Notes under the pieces: generated by a model | Seen by the model: only the letters and a program-made list of their open reading frames with translations | Told to the model about the DNA's origin: nothing | Database searches by the model: none | Assembly: GCF_003596405.1 (NCBI RefSeq) | Contig: NZ_QYUR01000002.1 | Coordinates: 124,001-188,000 of the forward strand | Length of the DNA stretch: 64,000 nucleotides | Origin: Pseudomonas cavernicola | Lineage (GTDB): Bacteria; Pseudomonadota; Gammaproteobacteria; Pseudomonadales; Pseudomonadaceae | Reading direction: 5' to 3' | Program-made: the position numbers and the translations under genes | In this document: positions 18,795 to 27,897 of the stretch, piece after piece | Layout: each line of letters starts with the position of its first letter | How positions within the stretch are numbered: the stretch's first letter is position 1

Positions 18795-18926
18795 GTAGGT
18801 TGGCGCTGAGCCGAAGGCGATGCCCAACAACCGGCCTGTAAGGCCGGGCTTCTATGTTCGGGACCGTGAAGAGGGAGTCGCGGGGCGACTCCTCGTTGGG
18901 CATCACTGCGTTCAGCGCCAACCTAC
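18795..18926. repeat. 132-bp palindromic element, GTAGGTTGGCGCTGAG family
   Basis: The outer arms GTAGGTTGGCGCTGA and TTCAGCGCCAACCTAC match, ATGCCCAAC recurs inverted, and two internal hairpins (CCGGCCTGTAAGGCCGG and GAGTCGCGGGGCGACTC) are visible. An inverted copy of identical length is at 37800-37931. Confidence 0.9.
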
Positions 18927-18959
18927 GTCAGCGCCTACATCAGCGCCAATCCGGCAGCC

Positions 18960-20990
18960 TCAGACGCGGAATGCGCTGATCAGCTGCTTCAGGTGCGCGA
19001 CCTGCCCAGACAGCTCGCGACTGGCCTGCTCGGTCTGGCTGGCGCCCTCTGCGGTACGCTCACCCGCCAGGTTGATCTCGACGATGTTCTGGTCGATATC
19101 GTGGGCCACCGCCGTCTGCTGCTCGGCGGCTGCGGCGATCTGCTGGTTTTGGTCGACTATCATGCCCACCGAACCAAGGATGTTCTCCAGCGCCTGCTGC
19201 ACTTTGCCCGACTCGGCGACAGTGCCATCGGCCATCTGGTGGCTGGTGTGCATGGTTTTCACCGCCGCGCCAACCCCTCCCTGCAGCTTGGCGATCATCT
19301 TCTCGATCTCTTCGGTCGACTGCTGGGTACGCTTGGCCAGGTTGCGCACTTCGTCGGCCACCACGGCGAAACCGCGGCCCTGCTCGCCGGCACGCGCCGC
19401 TTCGATCGCCGCGTTGAGCGCCAGCAGGTTGGTTTGCTCGGCGATGCCCTTGATCACATCCAACACTTGGCTGATCGAGGCGCTATCGCTCGCCAACTGA
19501 TTGATTACCACCACCGACTGGTCGATCTCGCCCGCCAACCGCTGGATGCTGCCGACCTGGAACTCCACCAGCGCCCGGCCACTGACCGTTTCCTGATTCA
19601 CGTTCTGCGCACTGTCCACCGCCGCGGCGGCGCTACGCGCCACTTCCTGGGCCGTAGCGGACATTTCGTTCATCGCCGTCGCGACCTGTTCAATCTGGCT
19701 CCGCTGCCCAGCGACCGCTTGGTTGCTCTGTGCGGAGACCGCCTCCACTCGATCAGCCTGGCGCCCGACTTCGCTTACGGTATGCCCGACGCGCTCGATC
19801 AAGTGGTGGATTTTCTGCACTGTGCCGTTGAACACCTCACCCAATTCGCCCAGCTCATCGCGACTCTGCGCCTTGAAGCTGACGGTCATATCGCCCGCCG
19901 CAACCTTGTCCATCACCAGGCCAAGATTCTTCAGCGTCGTCCGCGTGGAGACATAGAAAGCACCGTAGAGGTAGACGATCAGCAGAAACACCACCATCAG
20001 CGCGACGACCAGCAACACCACCTGTACGCGTTTTTGCTCTAGACGCTGCTGCAGCTGTTGGTCGAGGAACACCACGGCGGCATCGTTGAGCTGATAGGTT
20101 TTGTCCATCGCCGCCGTGACCTGGTCATAAAACTGCTGCCAGGGGGTGTCTAGCGTGTCGGCCATGATCACTTGGTCTTCAAACAGCGCGCTGCTGTCTT
20201 TCAGCGTTGCGCGGCTGGCGGTCGCCAAAGCGTCCAGCGCACTGCGCGCCTCCGGGCTGCCATCCAAGGCATCGCGCAGGCTAAGCCCGTATTCGGCATG
20301 CAGTTTTTCCAGCACCAAGAGCAACTCGTCGAACTTGCTGCTGGCAGATGAATTCAAGAACCCCTGGCCGAGGGAGTAGGAACCAATGGCTCGACCGCTG
20401 CTGAGCGCGGCCGTCACCTGCGGTGTCACCACCGTAACCAACTCAACCATCTGCCGCACTGCGGGTTGATTGTCCTGGCTAAGCCCAGCCTGGTTCGCCA
20501 CTACCTTGATAAACACCTGGGCATTGCCAAGCAGCTTCTCGACCATGGAAGTCTTACTCTGCAACGAAGTCTCGGCCTCAATGCCCTGCAACGCAGCGAG
20601 CATCTCGTCACGCTTGCTGTTGAACTCCTCGACCTGCTCGGGCTCGCTGACCACCGGCGCCAAGGCTTGCAGCGAACCCCTGACTTCCTTGCTCAACTGT
20701 GCGCCCCGCGCCTCCAGATCGCCGGCCTTACCCGACTGACCAATCATGGCGTTGATCTCGACCAGGTCGTTGAGGCTTTCCAAATCACGCCGCAGCTTGA
20801 GACTGGAACTCAGTAGGTCGAGACTCTCCAGCTCGGCACGGGTGCCGACGAACTGCCGATAGGAGTCGCGCACCAGATAGAAGTTGGTGACCAGCATCGG
20901 CAAGAAGAACAAGACGCTGATCAGACTAAATTTCATACCAAAACTAAGGCGATTCATCAGCGCGATGGCCGGATACAGCACGGTCTTCAC
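18960..20990 (-). CDS. Methyl-accepting chemotaxis protein
   Basis: This 676-residue receptor has an N-terminal membrane span ([20 protein letters not shown]), a long periplasmic helical sensor of about 290 residues and a second span ([20 protein letters not shown]) near residues 322-342. A HAMP domain follows ([18 protein letters not shown]), then a signalling domain with the conserved hairpin tip [34 protein letters not shown]. It should control chemotaxis or twitching through a CheA/CheW complex; the ligand is unknown. No C-terminal pentapeptide for CheR/CheB tethering is evident (ends [10 protein letters not shown]). Its place between speC and ampE matches the PAO1 order I recall. Confidence 0.93.
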   Translation of the reverse strand: MKTVLYPAIALMNRLSFGMKFSLISVLFFLPMLVTNFYLVRDSYRQFVGTRAELESLDLLSSSLKLRRDLESLNDLVEINAMIGQSGKAGDLEARGAQLSKEVRGSLQALAPVVSEPEQVEEFNSKRDEMLAALQGIEAETSLQSKTSMVEKLLGNAQVFIKVVANQAGLSQDNQPAVRQMVELVTVVTPQVTAALSSGRAIGSYSLGQGFLNSSASSKFDELLLVLEKLHAEYGLSLRDALDGSPEARSALDALATASRATLKDSSALFEDQVIMADTLDTPWQQFYDQVTAAMDKTYQLNDAAVVFLDQQLQQRLEQKRVQVVLLVVALMVVFLLIVYLYGAFYVSTRTTLKNLGLVMDKVAAGDMTVSFKAQSRDELGELGEVFNGTVQKIHHLIERVGHTVSEVGRQADRVEAVSAQSNQAVAGQRSQIEQVATAMNEMSATAQEVARSAAAAVDSAQNVNQETVSGRALVEFQVGSIQRLAGEIDQSVVVINQLASDSASISQVLDVIKGIAEQTNLLALNAAIEAARAGEQGRGFAVVADEVRNLAKRTQQSTEEIEKMIAKLQGGVGAAVKTMHTSHQMADGTVAESGKVQQALENILGSVGMIVDQNQQIAAAAEQQTAVAHDIDQNIVEINLAGERTAEGASQTEQASRELSGQVAHLKQLISAFRV

Positions 20991-21210
20991 AAGACGTCTC
21001 CTGTTCGCATTATTGTTATGTGTCGTCGCAGAGACGGACGGGTAAGAATCACACGTGGCAGCCGTTCCATCCCGATGGGCCGTCCTGAGTCGCTAGAATC
21101 AGAACGACAACTACAGGCAGTTCAATGTAAGAAAAGTCCCAAAAAACCGTCAGAGCGCGGAGTCCTGTATACCTGATATCGACTCAGCCCTCTGTAACTT
21201 AAGGTTAAGA

Positions 21211-22101
21211 ATGAATCGATCATTGCGGTTCGGTATCGATCTGGGTGGCACCAAGATCGAAATTGTCGCCCTGGAAAATAATCAGCCGGTCCATCGCCGC
21301 CGGCTACCCACCCCGCAAGGTGACTATGCCGCCACCCTGGCTGCAATTGCCGCTCTGGTGGCCCAGGCCGAGCATGAGTTGGGCGCCAGCGGCAGTGTTG
21401 GAGTGGGCATTCCGGGGATCCGCTCGCCGGATCACGGGCGGATCAAAAACGCCAACTCGATTTGCCTGATCGACCAGGACCTGCGAGGCGACCTCGAACG
21501 CTTGCTGCAACGTCCGGTGCGTCTGGCCAACGACGCCGACTGCTTCGCCCTCTCGGAGGCCAGCGACGGCGCCGGCGCAGGCGCGGCAACGGTATTCGGG
21601 GCCATTCTCGGCACCGGGGTCGGCGGTGGTGTGGTGATTAATGGCCGCTTACTCAGCGGGCCGAACGCAATTGCTGGCGAGTGGGGACACAACCCACTGC
21701 CCTGGCGCAGCCCTGCGGACGGCCCTGCCCGCCGTTGCTATTGCGGGTTGGAGGATTGCATCGAAACGTTCTTGTCTGGCCCCGGCTGGGCAGCCCGTAG
21801 CGGCATGGCGCTGGACGCCGGAGCTTTGGCGCTGGCGGCCGCGCGCGCCGACTCCGCCGCCCAGCAGGCTCTCGAACGCTATTGCGACCAGTTGGCGCGC
21901 GGACTGTCCTCGGTCATCAACCTGATCGACCCGCACGTCATCGTGTTAGGTGGCGGCTTATCGAATATCGGCGCGCTGTATGAACAGGTGCCACGGCTAT
22001 TGCCGCGCTATGTGTTTTCCGATCGGGTCAACACCCGCCTGCTGCCAGCCCAGCACGGTGACTCCAGCGGAGTACGCGGTGCAGCCTGGCTATGGGATTG
22101 A
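21211..22101 (+). CDS. ROK-family sugar kinase (fructokinase/glucokinase-like)
   Basis: This 296-residue cytoplasmic kinase has an N-terminal ATP-phosphate loop FGIDLGGTKIEIVALE, the sugar-binding NANSICL and NDADCFALSEA segments, and GTGVGGGVVINGRLLSG. The ROK zinc motif is carried by GEWGHNPLPW and CYCGLEDCIETFLSGPG, with the His plus three Cys visible. It would phosphorylate a hexose such as fructose or glucose; the family assignment is firm but the substrate is not. It is divergent from the chemotaxis receptor; an IS110 element sits just behind its stop. Confidence 0.9.
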   Translation: MNRSLRFGIDLGGTKIEIVALENNQPVHRRRLPTPQGDYAATLAAIAALVAQAEHELGASGSVGVGIPGIRSPDHGRIKNANSICLIDQDLRGDLERLLQRPVRLANDADCFALSEASDGAGAGAATVFGAILGTGVGGGVVINGRLLSGPNAIAGEWGHNPLPWRSPADGPARRCYCGLEDCIETFLSGPGWAARSGMALDAGALALAAARADSAAQQALERYCDQLARGLSSVINLIDPHVIVLGGGLSNIGALYEQVPRLLPRYVFSDRVNTRLLPAQHGDSSGVRGAAWLWD

Positions 22102-22165
22102 GGAGCCGCCCGGCAGCGGCTGGGCACGGCTAACCCAGGCAGACCCGTAGATACTCTGTTGGACG

Positions 22166-23170
22166 TCAAGCTTCAGCCAGATGGATTTTGCTGAATAGCT
22201 TGCTGGAGTCGAAGGGTTCGCCCAGTTGGATGCAGGCCCAAAGCCCGGTCAGGTACTTGCGCATGACGGCGCATACGGCCTGTATTTTCTTTTTGCCACG
22301 GCGTTGTAGGGACAGGTAGAAGGCCTTGGCGTTTGGGTCATGTCGTACCGCGCTCAGTGCCGGCATGTAGAGGGCGCTTCGTAGATAGGCATTACCCGCC
22401 TTGCTCAGCCGTGAAGCCTTATTGACGCTACTGCCCGATTGGCACAGGCGGATATCTAGCCCGGCATAGCGACTGACTTGCGGCGCCTTCAGATGCTGGG
22501 GCAGGACACTGAGTTCAGCCAGTAACGCAATAGCACTGGCAACGCCAACACCTTTGGCTGCCAGCAGATGCTGAAACTGACTGTTCAACACGGCGTCCTC
22601 GGCAATCAGGCGCTGTGCAGCGTTGCTGAGTCGCTCGATGCGCTGATCCAGCCTCTCGACCGCTTCAACTTCGTCTTCAATCAGCAGCGCCAGCGTGTCA
22701 CGTTTGGAGCGCAAGGCGTGCAGGCGGTTCTTGGCTTGTGTACGGGTCGCGGTCAGCCGATTGATTTGTCGGCCGATGTCACGCAGCGCCATACGGAGGG
22801 TATCCGGCGCAGTCCAAGGGGCTGGCGTCATCCGCTCGGCGTACTCGGCCAGGAGGGCCGCGTCTAGCGGGTCGGTCTTGCTTTGCGCCAACTTGAGTTG
22901 GGCAAAGTGGTGGAAGCTTTTGGGGTTGATGACAGACACGACGATCCCGGCCTTGCTCAAGGCAACGGCCAAGTCCAAGTAGTAAACGCCGGTGGCCTCC
23001 ATCACGACTTGGACGGCTTCTAGCGCTTTAATCCGCTCCACCGCCTGGGCGTGCCCCTCGGGCGTTTGCTGGATGTCCAGCTTGCCCCGCGTGCGACCAC
23101 CCTTTCGCCATGCCAAGACAACTGTCTTGGCACCCACATCCACACCGACAAATACGCTCATTGTTTTCAT
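22166..23170 (-). CDS. IS110-family transposase (DEDD recombinase)
   Basis: This protein of about 334 residues begins MKTMSVFVGVDVGAKTVVLAW. The N-terminal RuvC-like DEDD domain shows an Asp in VGVDVGA, Glu in VVMEATGVYYLDLA and Asp residues in SKTDPLDAALLAEYAERM. A coiled linker follows, and the C-terminal Transposase_20 region has VGVASAIALLAELS, YAGLDIRLCQSGSS, and the conserved KAGNAYLRSALYMPAL with its catalytic Ser. The start at 23170 was chosen because upstream in-frame codons lie in the presumed bridge-RNA leader. The gene appears intact, so the element could be active. Confidence 0.92.
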   Translation of the reverse strand: MKTMSVFVGVDVGAKTVVLAWRKGGRTRGKLDIQQTPEGHAQAVERIKALEAVQVVMEATGVYYLDLAVALSKAGIVVSVINPKSFHHFAQLKLAQSKTDPLDAALLAEYAERMTPAPWTAPDTLRMALRDIGRQINRLTATRTQAKNRLHALRSKRDTLALLIEDEVEAVERLDQRIERLSNAAQRLIAEDAVLNSQFQHLLAAKGVGVASAIALLAELSVLPQHLKAPQVSRYAGLDIRLCQSGSSVNKASRLSKAGNAYLRSALYMPALSAVRHDPNAKAFYLSLQRRGKKKIQAVCAVMRKYLTGLWACIQLGEPFDSSKLFSKIHLAEA

Positions 23171-23174
23171 CTCG

Positions 23175-23399
23175 CCCGGCATTTGAGCAACAATAGCTAC
23201 CGGTTCCCCGACCTCGCACTTCTTGCCGCTGCAACCTTGTGATGCGAAGTCCACCTCAATGAGCTGGCTTCCGGATACTCCACGCGGTGGGCAATGAGGC
23301 GGGGGGCCAATCTACGGACGAGGTTGAGTGTGAACTCACCTCCAGGTTGGAACGGCCTCCCCAGTAACTGCTTCTCTGCGTCAAGCGCAGGGCCTGAAA
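23175..23399 (-). ncRNA. Candidate IS110 bridge RNA region
   Basis: The non-coding left end of the element, read on the minus strand, can fold locally: GCGCTTGACGC near its start, then GAGGT-GAGT-TCAC-ACTC-AACCTC at about 23322-23344. GTTCCAACCTGG just before that stem resembles GTTCTAACCTG as I recall it from the IS621 bridge RNA. IS110-group elements encode their guide (bridge) RNA in exactly this leader. RNA ends and guide loops are not resolved here; the call rests on position, family and partial resemblance. Confidence 0.45.
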
Positions 23400-23430
23400 G
23401 GCTAACCCGGTTGACGGAAAACAACATACA

Positions 23431-23465
23431 AGGGTGGATTAGCCGCACCGCGGCGTAATCCACCG
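23431..23465. repeat. REP palindrome next to the IS110 element
   Basis: AGGGTGGATTAGCCGCACC pairs with GCGGCGTAATCCACC. It lies 22 bp outside the right core of the IS110 element. Confidence 0.8.
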
Positions 23466-23507
23466 GAGCCATTGCAAGGTGCCACCTTCAGCGGCAACCC
23501 AGAGTCC

Positions 23508-24344
23508 CTAAAGCAACAGCGTCCACACGGCAAGGCCGGCATACCACAGCACCGCGGCGCGCACCAGCAACTGCCAGAGCCCGTCCAGGCTAGCGACGCC
23601 AGCCTCACCCAAAATCGGCTCGGCCACCTCACCCGCCGCACGCCCGGCCTGCACCACCAACTGCGCGGCGGAAATATCCCAGTTCAGCAGTTCATGCAAT
23701 AACCCCCGGCTGACCGCGACAAAATTGCCCACCAACGCAAAGCTCGCCGCTAGCAGCCGCACCGGCAGCCAGTCGAAGGCGTGTCGCCACTGCACTGCGC
23801 GCTCCCGCACGATCGGCTGCTCGGCATGCTCAGTCATCAACGCCAGTAGCCGATAGGCCAACGCCGCCACTGGCCCGAGCAGGGCGTACCAGAAGATCAC
23901 CGCGAAGAAACTCTGATAGCCCTGCCAAAGCAGATAGTTCTGCACCTGCGGCAATAGGGCATTGCCCTCCTCGGCCTGTAGCGCCAGATCGCGGCGAGCG
24001 ACCAGATAAGCCGCCTCCGCATCGCCGCGCCGCCAACTGTCGCGGAAGGGGCCGAGAGCCGCCAGCGGATCGCCGCGCCCCAAGCTATAGACCAATACCA
24101 GCAGATGCACCGGCAAGGCCAGCCAGCCATAAGCCAACGGCTCGAGCAGAGTCAGCAGCAAGGCCAGGGCCACCAGCGGCAGCAGCACCAGCACCAGCAC
24201 CGCCAACCAGGGGCTCTCGATGAAGTCCGACTGCCGCTCGACCCACGCCAGCAGACGCAGCCAGGGGCCATCCTGCTGGATCTTGGCCCGCCAGGCCGAG
24301 AACTTCTCTACCCACAGCACCAACAGCAGCACCAGAAAGCTCAT
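23508..24344 (-). CDS. ampE: Inner-membrane protein AmpE
   Basis: This 278-residue protein has the AmpE family layout: an N-terminal segment MSFLVLLLVLWVEKFSAWRA, hydrophobic spans near residues 45-68, 70-88, 145-170 and 195-215, a soluble loop with RRGDAEAAYLVAR, and the motif RAVQWRHAFDWLPVRLLAASFALVGNF. AmpE is linked to beta-lactamase regulation and cell-wall recycling as partner of AmpD; its activity is not settled. It follows ampD by only 12 bases on the same strand, forming the ampDE operon. REP DNA lies behind it. Confidence 0.92.
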   Translation of the reverse strand: MSFLVLLLVLWVEKFSAWRAKIQQDGPWLRLLAWVERQSDFIESPWLAVLVLVLLPLVALALLLTLLEPLAYGWLALPVHLLVLVYSLGRGDPLAALGPFRDSWRRGDAEAAYLVARRDLALQAEEGNALLPQVQNYLLWQGYQSFFAVIFWYALLGPVAALAYRLLALMTEHAEQPIVRERAVQWRHAFDWLPVRLLAASFALVGNFVAVSRGLLHELLNWDISAAQLVVQAGRAAGEVAEPILGEAGVASLDGLWQLLVRAAVLWYAGLAVWTLLL

Positions 24345-24356
24345 TGCCCATCCTCC

Positions 24357-24905
24357 TTAATCTGTTAATGCCGCGCGCAGACGCCGCCAATCAAAAGCGG
24401 GCCCCGGATCAGTTTTGCGCCCCGGCGCAATATCGCTGTGGCCACAGATACGCTCCAAGGTGATCGCCGGATAAGCGTTGCGCAACAACAGGCTCAATTC
24501 CACCAGTGCAGCATATTGAGCCTCAGTGAAAGGCAACTCGTCAGTCCCTTCCAGCTCGATCCCGAGAGAGAAGTCATTGCAGTTCTCTCGCCCTTCGAAC
24601 AGTGAAATTCCGGCATGCCAGGCACGCTCCAGGCAGGAGACAAACTGAGTCACCGCGCCGTCACGCTCAATCAGAAAATGCGCCGACACCTGGAGCGTGG
24701 CAATTCCAGCAAAGTATGGATGCTCATCAGTCGTCAGCTTATTTTGAAAAAACTCTTGCACCTTGCCGGTACCGAACTGGCCTGGCGGCAGGCTGATGTT
24801 ATGAATCACCAGCAGGGAAACTTCCCCCTGCGGACGGGCATTGAAGTTTGGCGAGGGGCAGTGGCGAACGCCAGCACACCAACCGCTTACGGAATCCAGC
24901 TGCAT
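24357..24905 (-). CDS. ampD: 1,6-anhydro-N-acetylmuramyl-L-alanine amidase AmpD
   Basis: This 182-residue cytoplasmic zinc amidase removes the peptide from anhydromuropeptides in cell-wall recycling, which keeps AmpR-driven beta-lactamase expression low. The zinc ligands are visible: His in LLVIHNISLPP, His in the later ICGHSDIAPGRKTDPGP and the Asp of the same motif; RAWHAGIS holds another family His. ATG 24905 (MQLDSVSGW) was preferred to upstream starts, which read through the 24961-25007 hairpin. First gene of the ampDE operon. Confidence 0.95.
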   Translation of the reverse strand: MQLDSVSGWCAGVRHCPSPNFNARPQGEVSLLVIHNISLPPGQFGTGKVQEFFQNKLTTDEHPYFAGIATLQVSAHFLIERDGAVTQFVSCLERAWHAGISLFEGRENCNDFSLGIELEGTDELPFTEAQYAALVELSLLLRNAYPAITLERICGHSDIAPGRKTDPGPAFDWRRLRAALTD

Positions 24906-24960
24906 AAAGGCTCCTTGAACTGCCAACCACTCTAGAACAGGCCGGCGGCAGGGCCAAGCG

Positions 24961-25007
24961 CCACAAACAACAACGCCCGACAAGATGCCGGGCGTTGTTG
25001 TTTGTGG
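24961..25007. terminator. Perfect 19-bp stem-loop, bidirectional terminator-like
   Basis: Two exactly complementary 19-mers (24961-24979 and 24989-25007) enclose a 9-base loop. The A/T-rich outer part with GTTGTTGTTTGTGG makes it terminator-like on both strands. It lies between the DUF1631 gene (ends at 25318) and ampD, all on the minus strand. Confidence 0.75.
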
Positions 25008-25054
25008 CTATGCCTGAGAGCCGCAGGCATTCCACAGGCCGGACACGCCCCTCC

Positions 25055-25197
25055 GTAGGAGCGGATTTATCCGCGATGAGGCCTTCCGACCAGCGCGCCT
25101 GTAACAGCTGAAGCCCGCCCACAAAAGCTACGCAGGCTTCCTACCGTGGGATCGGCGCCATTTTCAAACTCGGCTTCGCGGATAAATCCGCTCCTAC
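25055..25197. repeat. 143-bp MITE-like element with GTAGGAGCGG ends
   Basis: The terminal arms GTAGGAGCGGATTTATCCGC are inverted, and the centre (including CACAAAAGCTACGCAGG and GGCGCCATTTTC) is conserved in the second copy at 58762-58905. Confidence 0.88.
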
Positions 25198-25317
25198 ACA
25201 AGCCCCGCAGCCGCAGCCATTTCGCAGGCCGCCCCCCCTGAAGCGAGCTCCTACAAGAAGCTACAGCCCAACTCAATATGCAACGGGCGCATAGCTTTGT
25301 TGATCGCTAGCAATGAG

Positions 25318-27642
25318 TCAGGCGTTTTTCAGACGACGCAGATTACCGATCACCGACTCCAGAGCGCGGTCGAACAACAACGCATCATCAAGCAGGCGAA
25401 TAGCACTGCGGCGAAATTCTACGGCCAAGCCCATGCGGGTCTTTTCCAAGACTTTCATGCCGGTACGGTTCACGAAGATGTACTTGCCTGTTGGCTTGAT
25501 CACCGCCGCTAACTTGCAACGCAGCTTGTGCTCCTCGTCCTCCTGGAATTCCACCCAGCTGCCGACGCGCAGGTTGTCCACCTGTAGCAGCGCCTCATCG
25601 TCGTCGGCCAGGCTGGTCTCCGGTTCCTGCACCCGGCTTTCGCCCGGTGCCAGCAGGACGATTTCTTCAACCACCTCGACCATCGCCGGCGCATCAGCCA
25701 ACTCAGGCTCCTCAGCAGGCGGCAGCTCCAGCAGCGGCAACTCGACTCCAGCCTCTGCCAATACCTCAGCCACCTGTTCAGTAACCGGCGGCTCACTAAC
25801 CAACCGTTCAGCTTCTGGAAGCGGCCGCTTGAAGCGTTGGAATCCCTGAACATGCAGGAACTCCAGCTGGCTGAAAAATTCGCTGGTGGAGAACGGATCG
25901 AAAGCTGCGCTGGCCATTCCTTCGCGCAATTCCTTCAGCAGCCCAGGCACCAACTCCAACAAGCGCAGGCGCGCCTCCGGATCTTCGTGCGGCGCAACGC
26001 TCCAGACCAAGTCATCCATGGTCGCCAAGGCCGCCAGCCACTCTGGCGAGTCAACTCCGTGCTTGAGGCACGTCAGCATCAGCACCTTGCTCCAAGCCTC
26101 TTGCAGCAAGCGCACCACCACTTCCGGCAGAGTCCTGCCCAGCAGACGCTCATTCAGCGCCAGTTCCACTTGCCGGCGTGCCAGTTCCGCCTTGGCGCTG
26201 CCCTCTTCAGCATCACGGGTGCGCTGCTCGAGGAGTTCGCTACGCCGGCGCTCATCGCCGGTAAAGGCCAGGAAGTCCGCCAGCAGCTCGGAAAAAATCG
26301 CCGGGTCATCGACAAAATCATTCAGTAGACGTTGCACCACCTGCTCGATCTTCTGATACAGGCTGTCACGCTGGGTATTGTCGTGCTCAGCCCAACCCAA
26401 CGCCGCCGAAGCAATTTCGTTGAGCAGGCGGCGAGCCGGATGGCTACCGCGACTGAAAAAGGTCTTATCCAACACCGCCACTTTCAGCATTGGAATTTGT
26501 AAACGCCCGATCAGTGCTTTCAGCGAGTCCGGTAGCGTGCGGTCATCCAAGATGAATTCGAACAACATGGAGACCAGATTGATGACGTCCTCATCAACCT
26601 CGCCAACCACACGCGCCTTGCCACTTTTGACGCTGGCGCGGGTCAGCAGCTGCTCCAACTGCTGACGCAGATCGAAGTCATCCATGGCCGCTGGAGCGGG
26701 CGTGCGCTGCTGCAAGTGCGACAGCAAGCGCATCAGATCACCGCTGGAAATCGGTAGCGCATCAGCCGGCAGCTCGCGCCGCGGCAAGCCTGTACCGCGA
26801 ACCTGCGAGAGCAGCTCCTGAAGTACGCCGAACACCTCCTGCACGCCTTCATCAGCGTAGCTCCCGCCCTCCGAGGGCAGAGCACCGCCGCCCTCACGCC
26901 CTGAACGCGAGCCCGATGTCGGCACCTGTCCCGGCTTGCGGCGAATAGGCGCCGACTTCAGCTCCGGCAGCACACCCGCAGCAGCCAACTGCTGATTGGC
27001 CTCGGCGTAGAGTTGGTCGAGATCACTCAGTACATACTTTTCGAATAGCTTGAGAATGATCAGCTTGACCTTGATCTCCACTCCCAGACGGCTGCAGGCA
27101 TCCAGGAAAACCTCACAAAGCACCAGAGGCCCGAAAGGGTTGGACTTGTCATCCAGTTTTTTACTGACCAACGCATTCAGGCGAGTGGTCAGATGGCTTA
27201 ACGCGACACCGTCGCGGCTCTTCACCTTGGCCACCATGGAGTCCAGCGCTACCGACTCCTCCAGCTCATCGTTCTGGATCAGCGCGAGCTTGTCGAAAGA
27301 CACCGCATCCAACTGCGGCGCTTGGCCAATTTCGTATTGGTTGAGGGTGGCGAAAGACTCAAAGACTTTGTGCAGGAAGCCACGCTCGATGCTTTTGCGC
27401 TTCAAGCGCAAATCACGCATGGCCTCGAAGAAAGTGTTCTGCTCGGCATTGCTGGTCGAGCGATCGGCCATCTCGAAGAGCGTGTCGTCCGCGTTATCGA
27501 ACAGCGCTTGCAGCGCCTGCTTAAGCTGCTGAGCAGCCTTATCGCGTACCTGGATCAGCGCCACTGGCAGCCTTCCCACCGGCGGAGTTGGCGAGTGCTC
27601 AGGGGCAACCTTATTCAGGTGCACCACTTTCGCATCGGTCAT
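25318..27642 (-). CDS. DUF1631 family protein (paralogue 1)
   Basis: This 774-residue cytoplasmic protein belongs to DUF1631, often mislabelled thymidine phosphorylase. The N-terminal region (VRDKAAQQLKQALQALFDNADDTLFEMAD) and SNPFGPLVLCEVFLDAC segment are shared with the second DUF1631 protein in this window. A Gly/Ser-rich linker lies near residues 240-270 and a mostly helical middle follows. The C-terminal 85 residues (VGSWVEFQEDEEHKLRCKL, then GKYIFVNRTGMKVLE) look like a small beta-barrel and end DDALLFDRALESVIGNL. ATG 27642 (MTDAKVVHLN) replaces a less likely upstream start. Function unknown. Neighbouring pilus and PilZ genes hint at surface behaviour or signalling. Confidence 0.85.
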   Translation of the reverse strand: MTDAKVVHLNKVAPEHSPTPPVGRLPVALIQVRDKAAQQLKQALQALFDNADDTLFEMADRSTSNAEQNTFFEAMRDLRLKRKSIERGFLHKVFESFATLNQYEIGQAPQLDAVSFDKLALIQNDELEESVALDSMVAKVKSRDGVALSHLTTRLNALVSKKLDDKSNPFGPLVLCEVFLDACSRLGVEIKVKLIILKLFEKYVLSDLDQLYAEANQQLAAAGVLPELKSAPIRRKPGQVPTSGSRSGREGGGALPSEGGSYADEGVQEVFGVLQELLSQVRGTGLPRRELPADALPISSGDLMRLLSHLQQRTPAPAAMDDFDLRQQLEQLLTRASVKSGKARVVGEVDEDVINLVSMLFEFILDDRTLPDSLKALIGRLQIPMLKVAVLDKTFFSRGSHPARRLLNEIASAALGWAEHDNTQRDSLYQKIEQVVQRLLNDFVDDPAIFSELLADFLAFTGDERRRSELLEQRTRDAEEGSAKAELARRQVELALNERLLGRTLPEVVVRLLQEAWSKVLMLTCLKHGVDSPEWLAALATMDDLVWSVAPHEDPEARLRLLELVPGLLKELREGMASAAFDPFSTSEFFSQLEFLHVQGFQRFKRPLPEAERLVSEPPVTEQVAEVLAEAGVELPLLELPPAEEPELADAPAMVEVVEEIVLLAPGESRVQEPETSLADDDEALLQVDNLRVGSWVEFQEDEEHKLRCKLAAVIKPTGKYIFVNRTGMKVLEKTRMGLAVEFRRSAIRLLDDALLFDRALESVIGNLRRLKNA

Positions 27643-27897
27643 TGCAAATCTCCCGCAGACCGCCCCTCTCGGGCTTATTCGTCTGCACAACGATCAACTG
27701 AGCGTCATCCGTAACGTCAAAGGCCTGGCGTCAATATTAAGCATTTAAAAGTCATTATAGAGACCAACCCCAGCCTTCAAGCCGACTTTTCCCACAGACA
27801 TGACCCGCGTCACAGATGGACCGCATCAGCCTCCCAGCGGCTGCTCATGCACGACCGACACACTATCGGCCTCACGGAGCAGGCCGCGTGAAAACGT

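Larger units (their letters stand above)
22128..23408 (-). mobile_element. IS110-family insertion sequence, about 1.27 kb
   Basis: A transposase gene of the IS110 family occupies 22166-23170 on the minus strand. GGCTAACCC occurs at 22128-22136 and at 23400-23408, bracketing the element; such elements usually lack terminal inverted repeats and carry a short core shared with the target. From one core to the other is 1272 bp, a normal size for this family. About 230 bp of non-coding DNA precede the gene and only about 36 bp follow it, the arrangement of the IS110 (not IS1111) subgroup. GGCTAACCC is also part of REP hairpins elsewhere in the window. The exact boundaries are inferred. Confidence 0.75.

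Noticed and set aside
22568..22982. Open frames antisense to the IS110 transposase
   Set aside because: Reverse-strand shadows of an intact transposase.
25067..25276. Short open frame across the MITE-like element
   Set aside because: It is an accident of the repeat; a comparable frame over the second copy (58700-59146) diverges outside the repeat.
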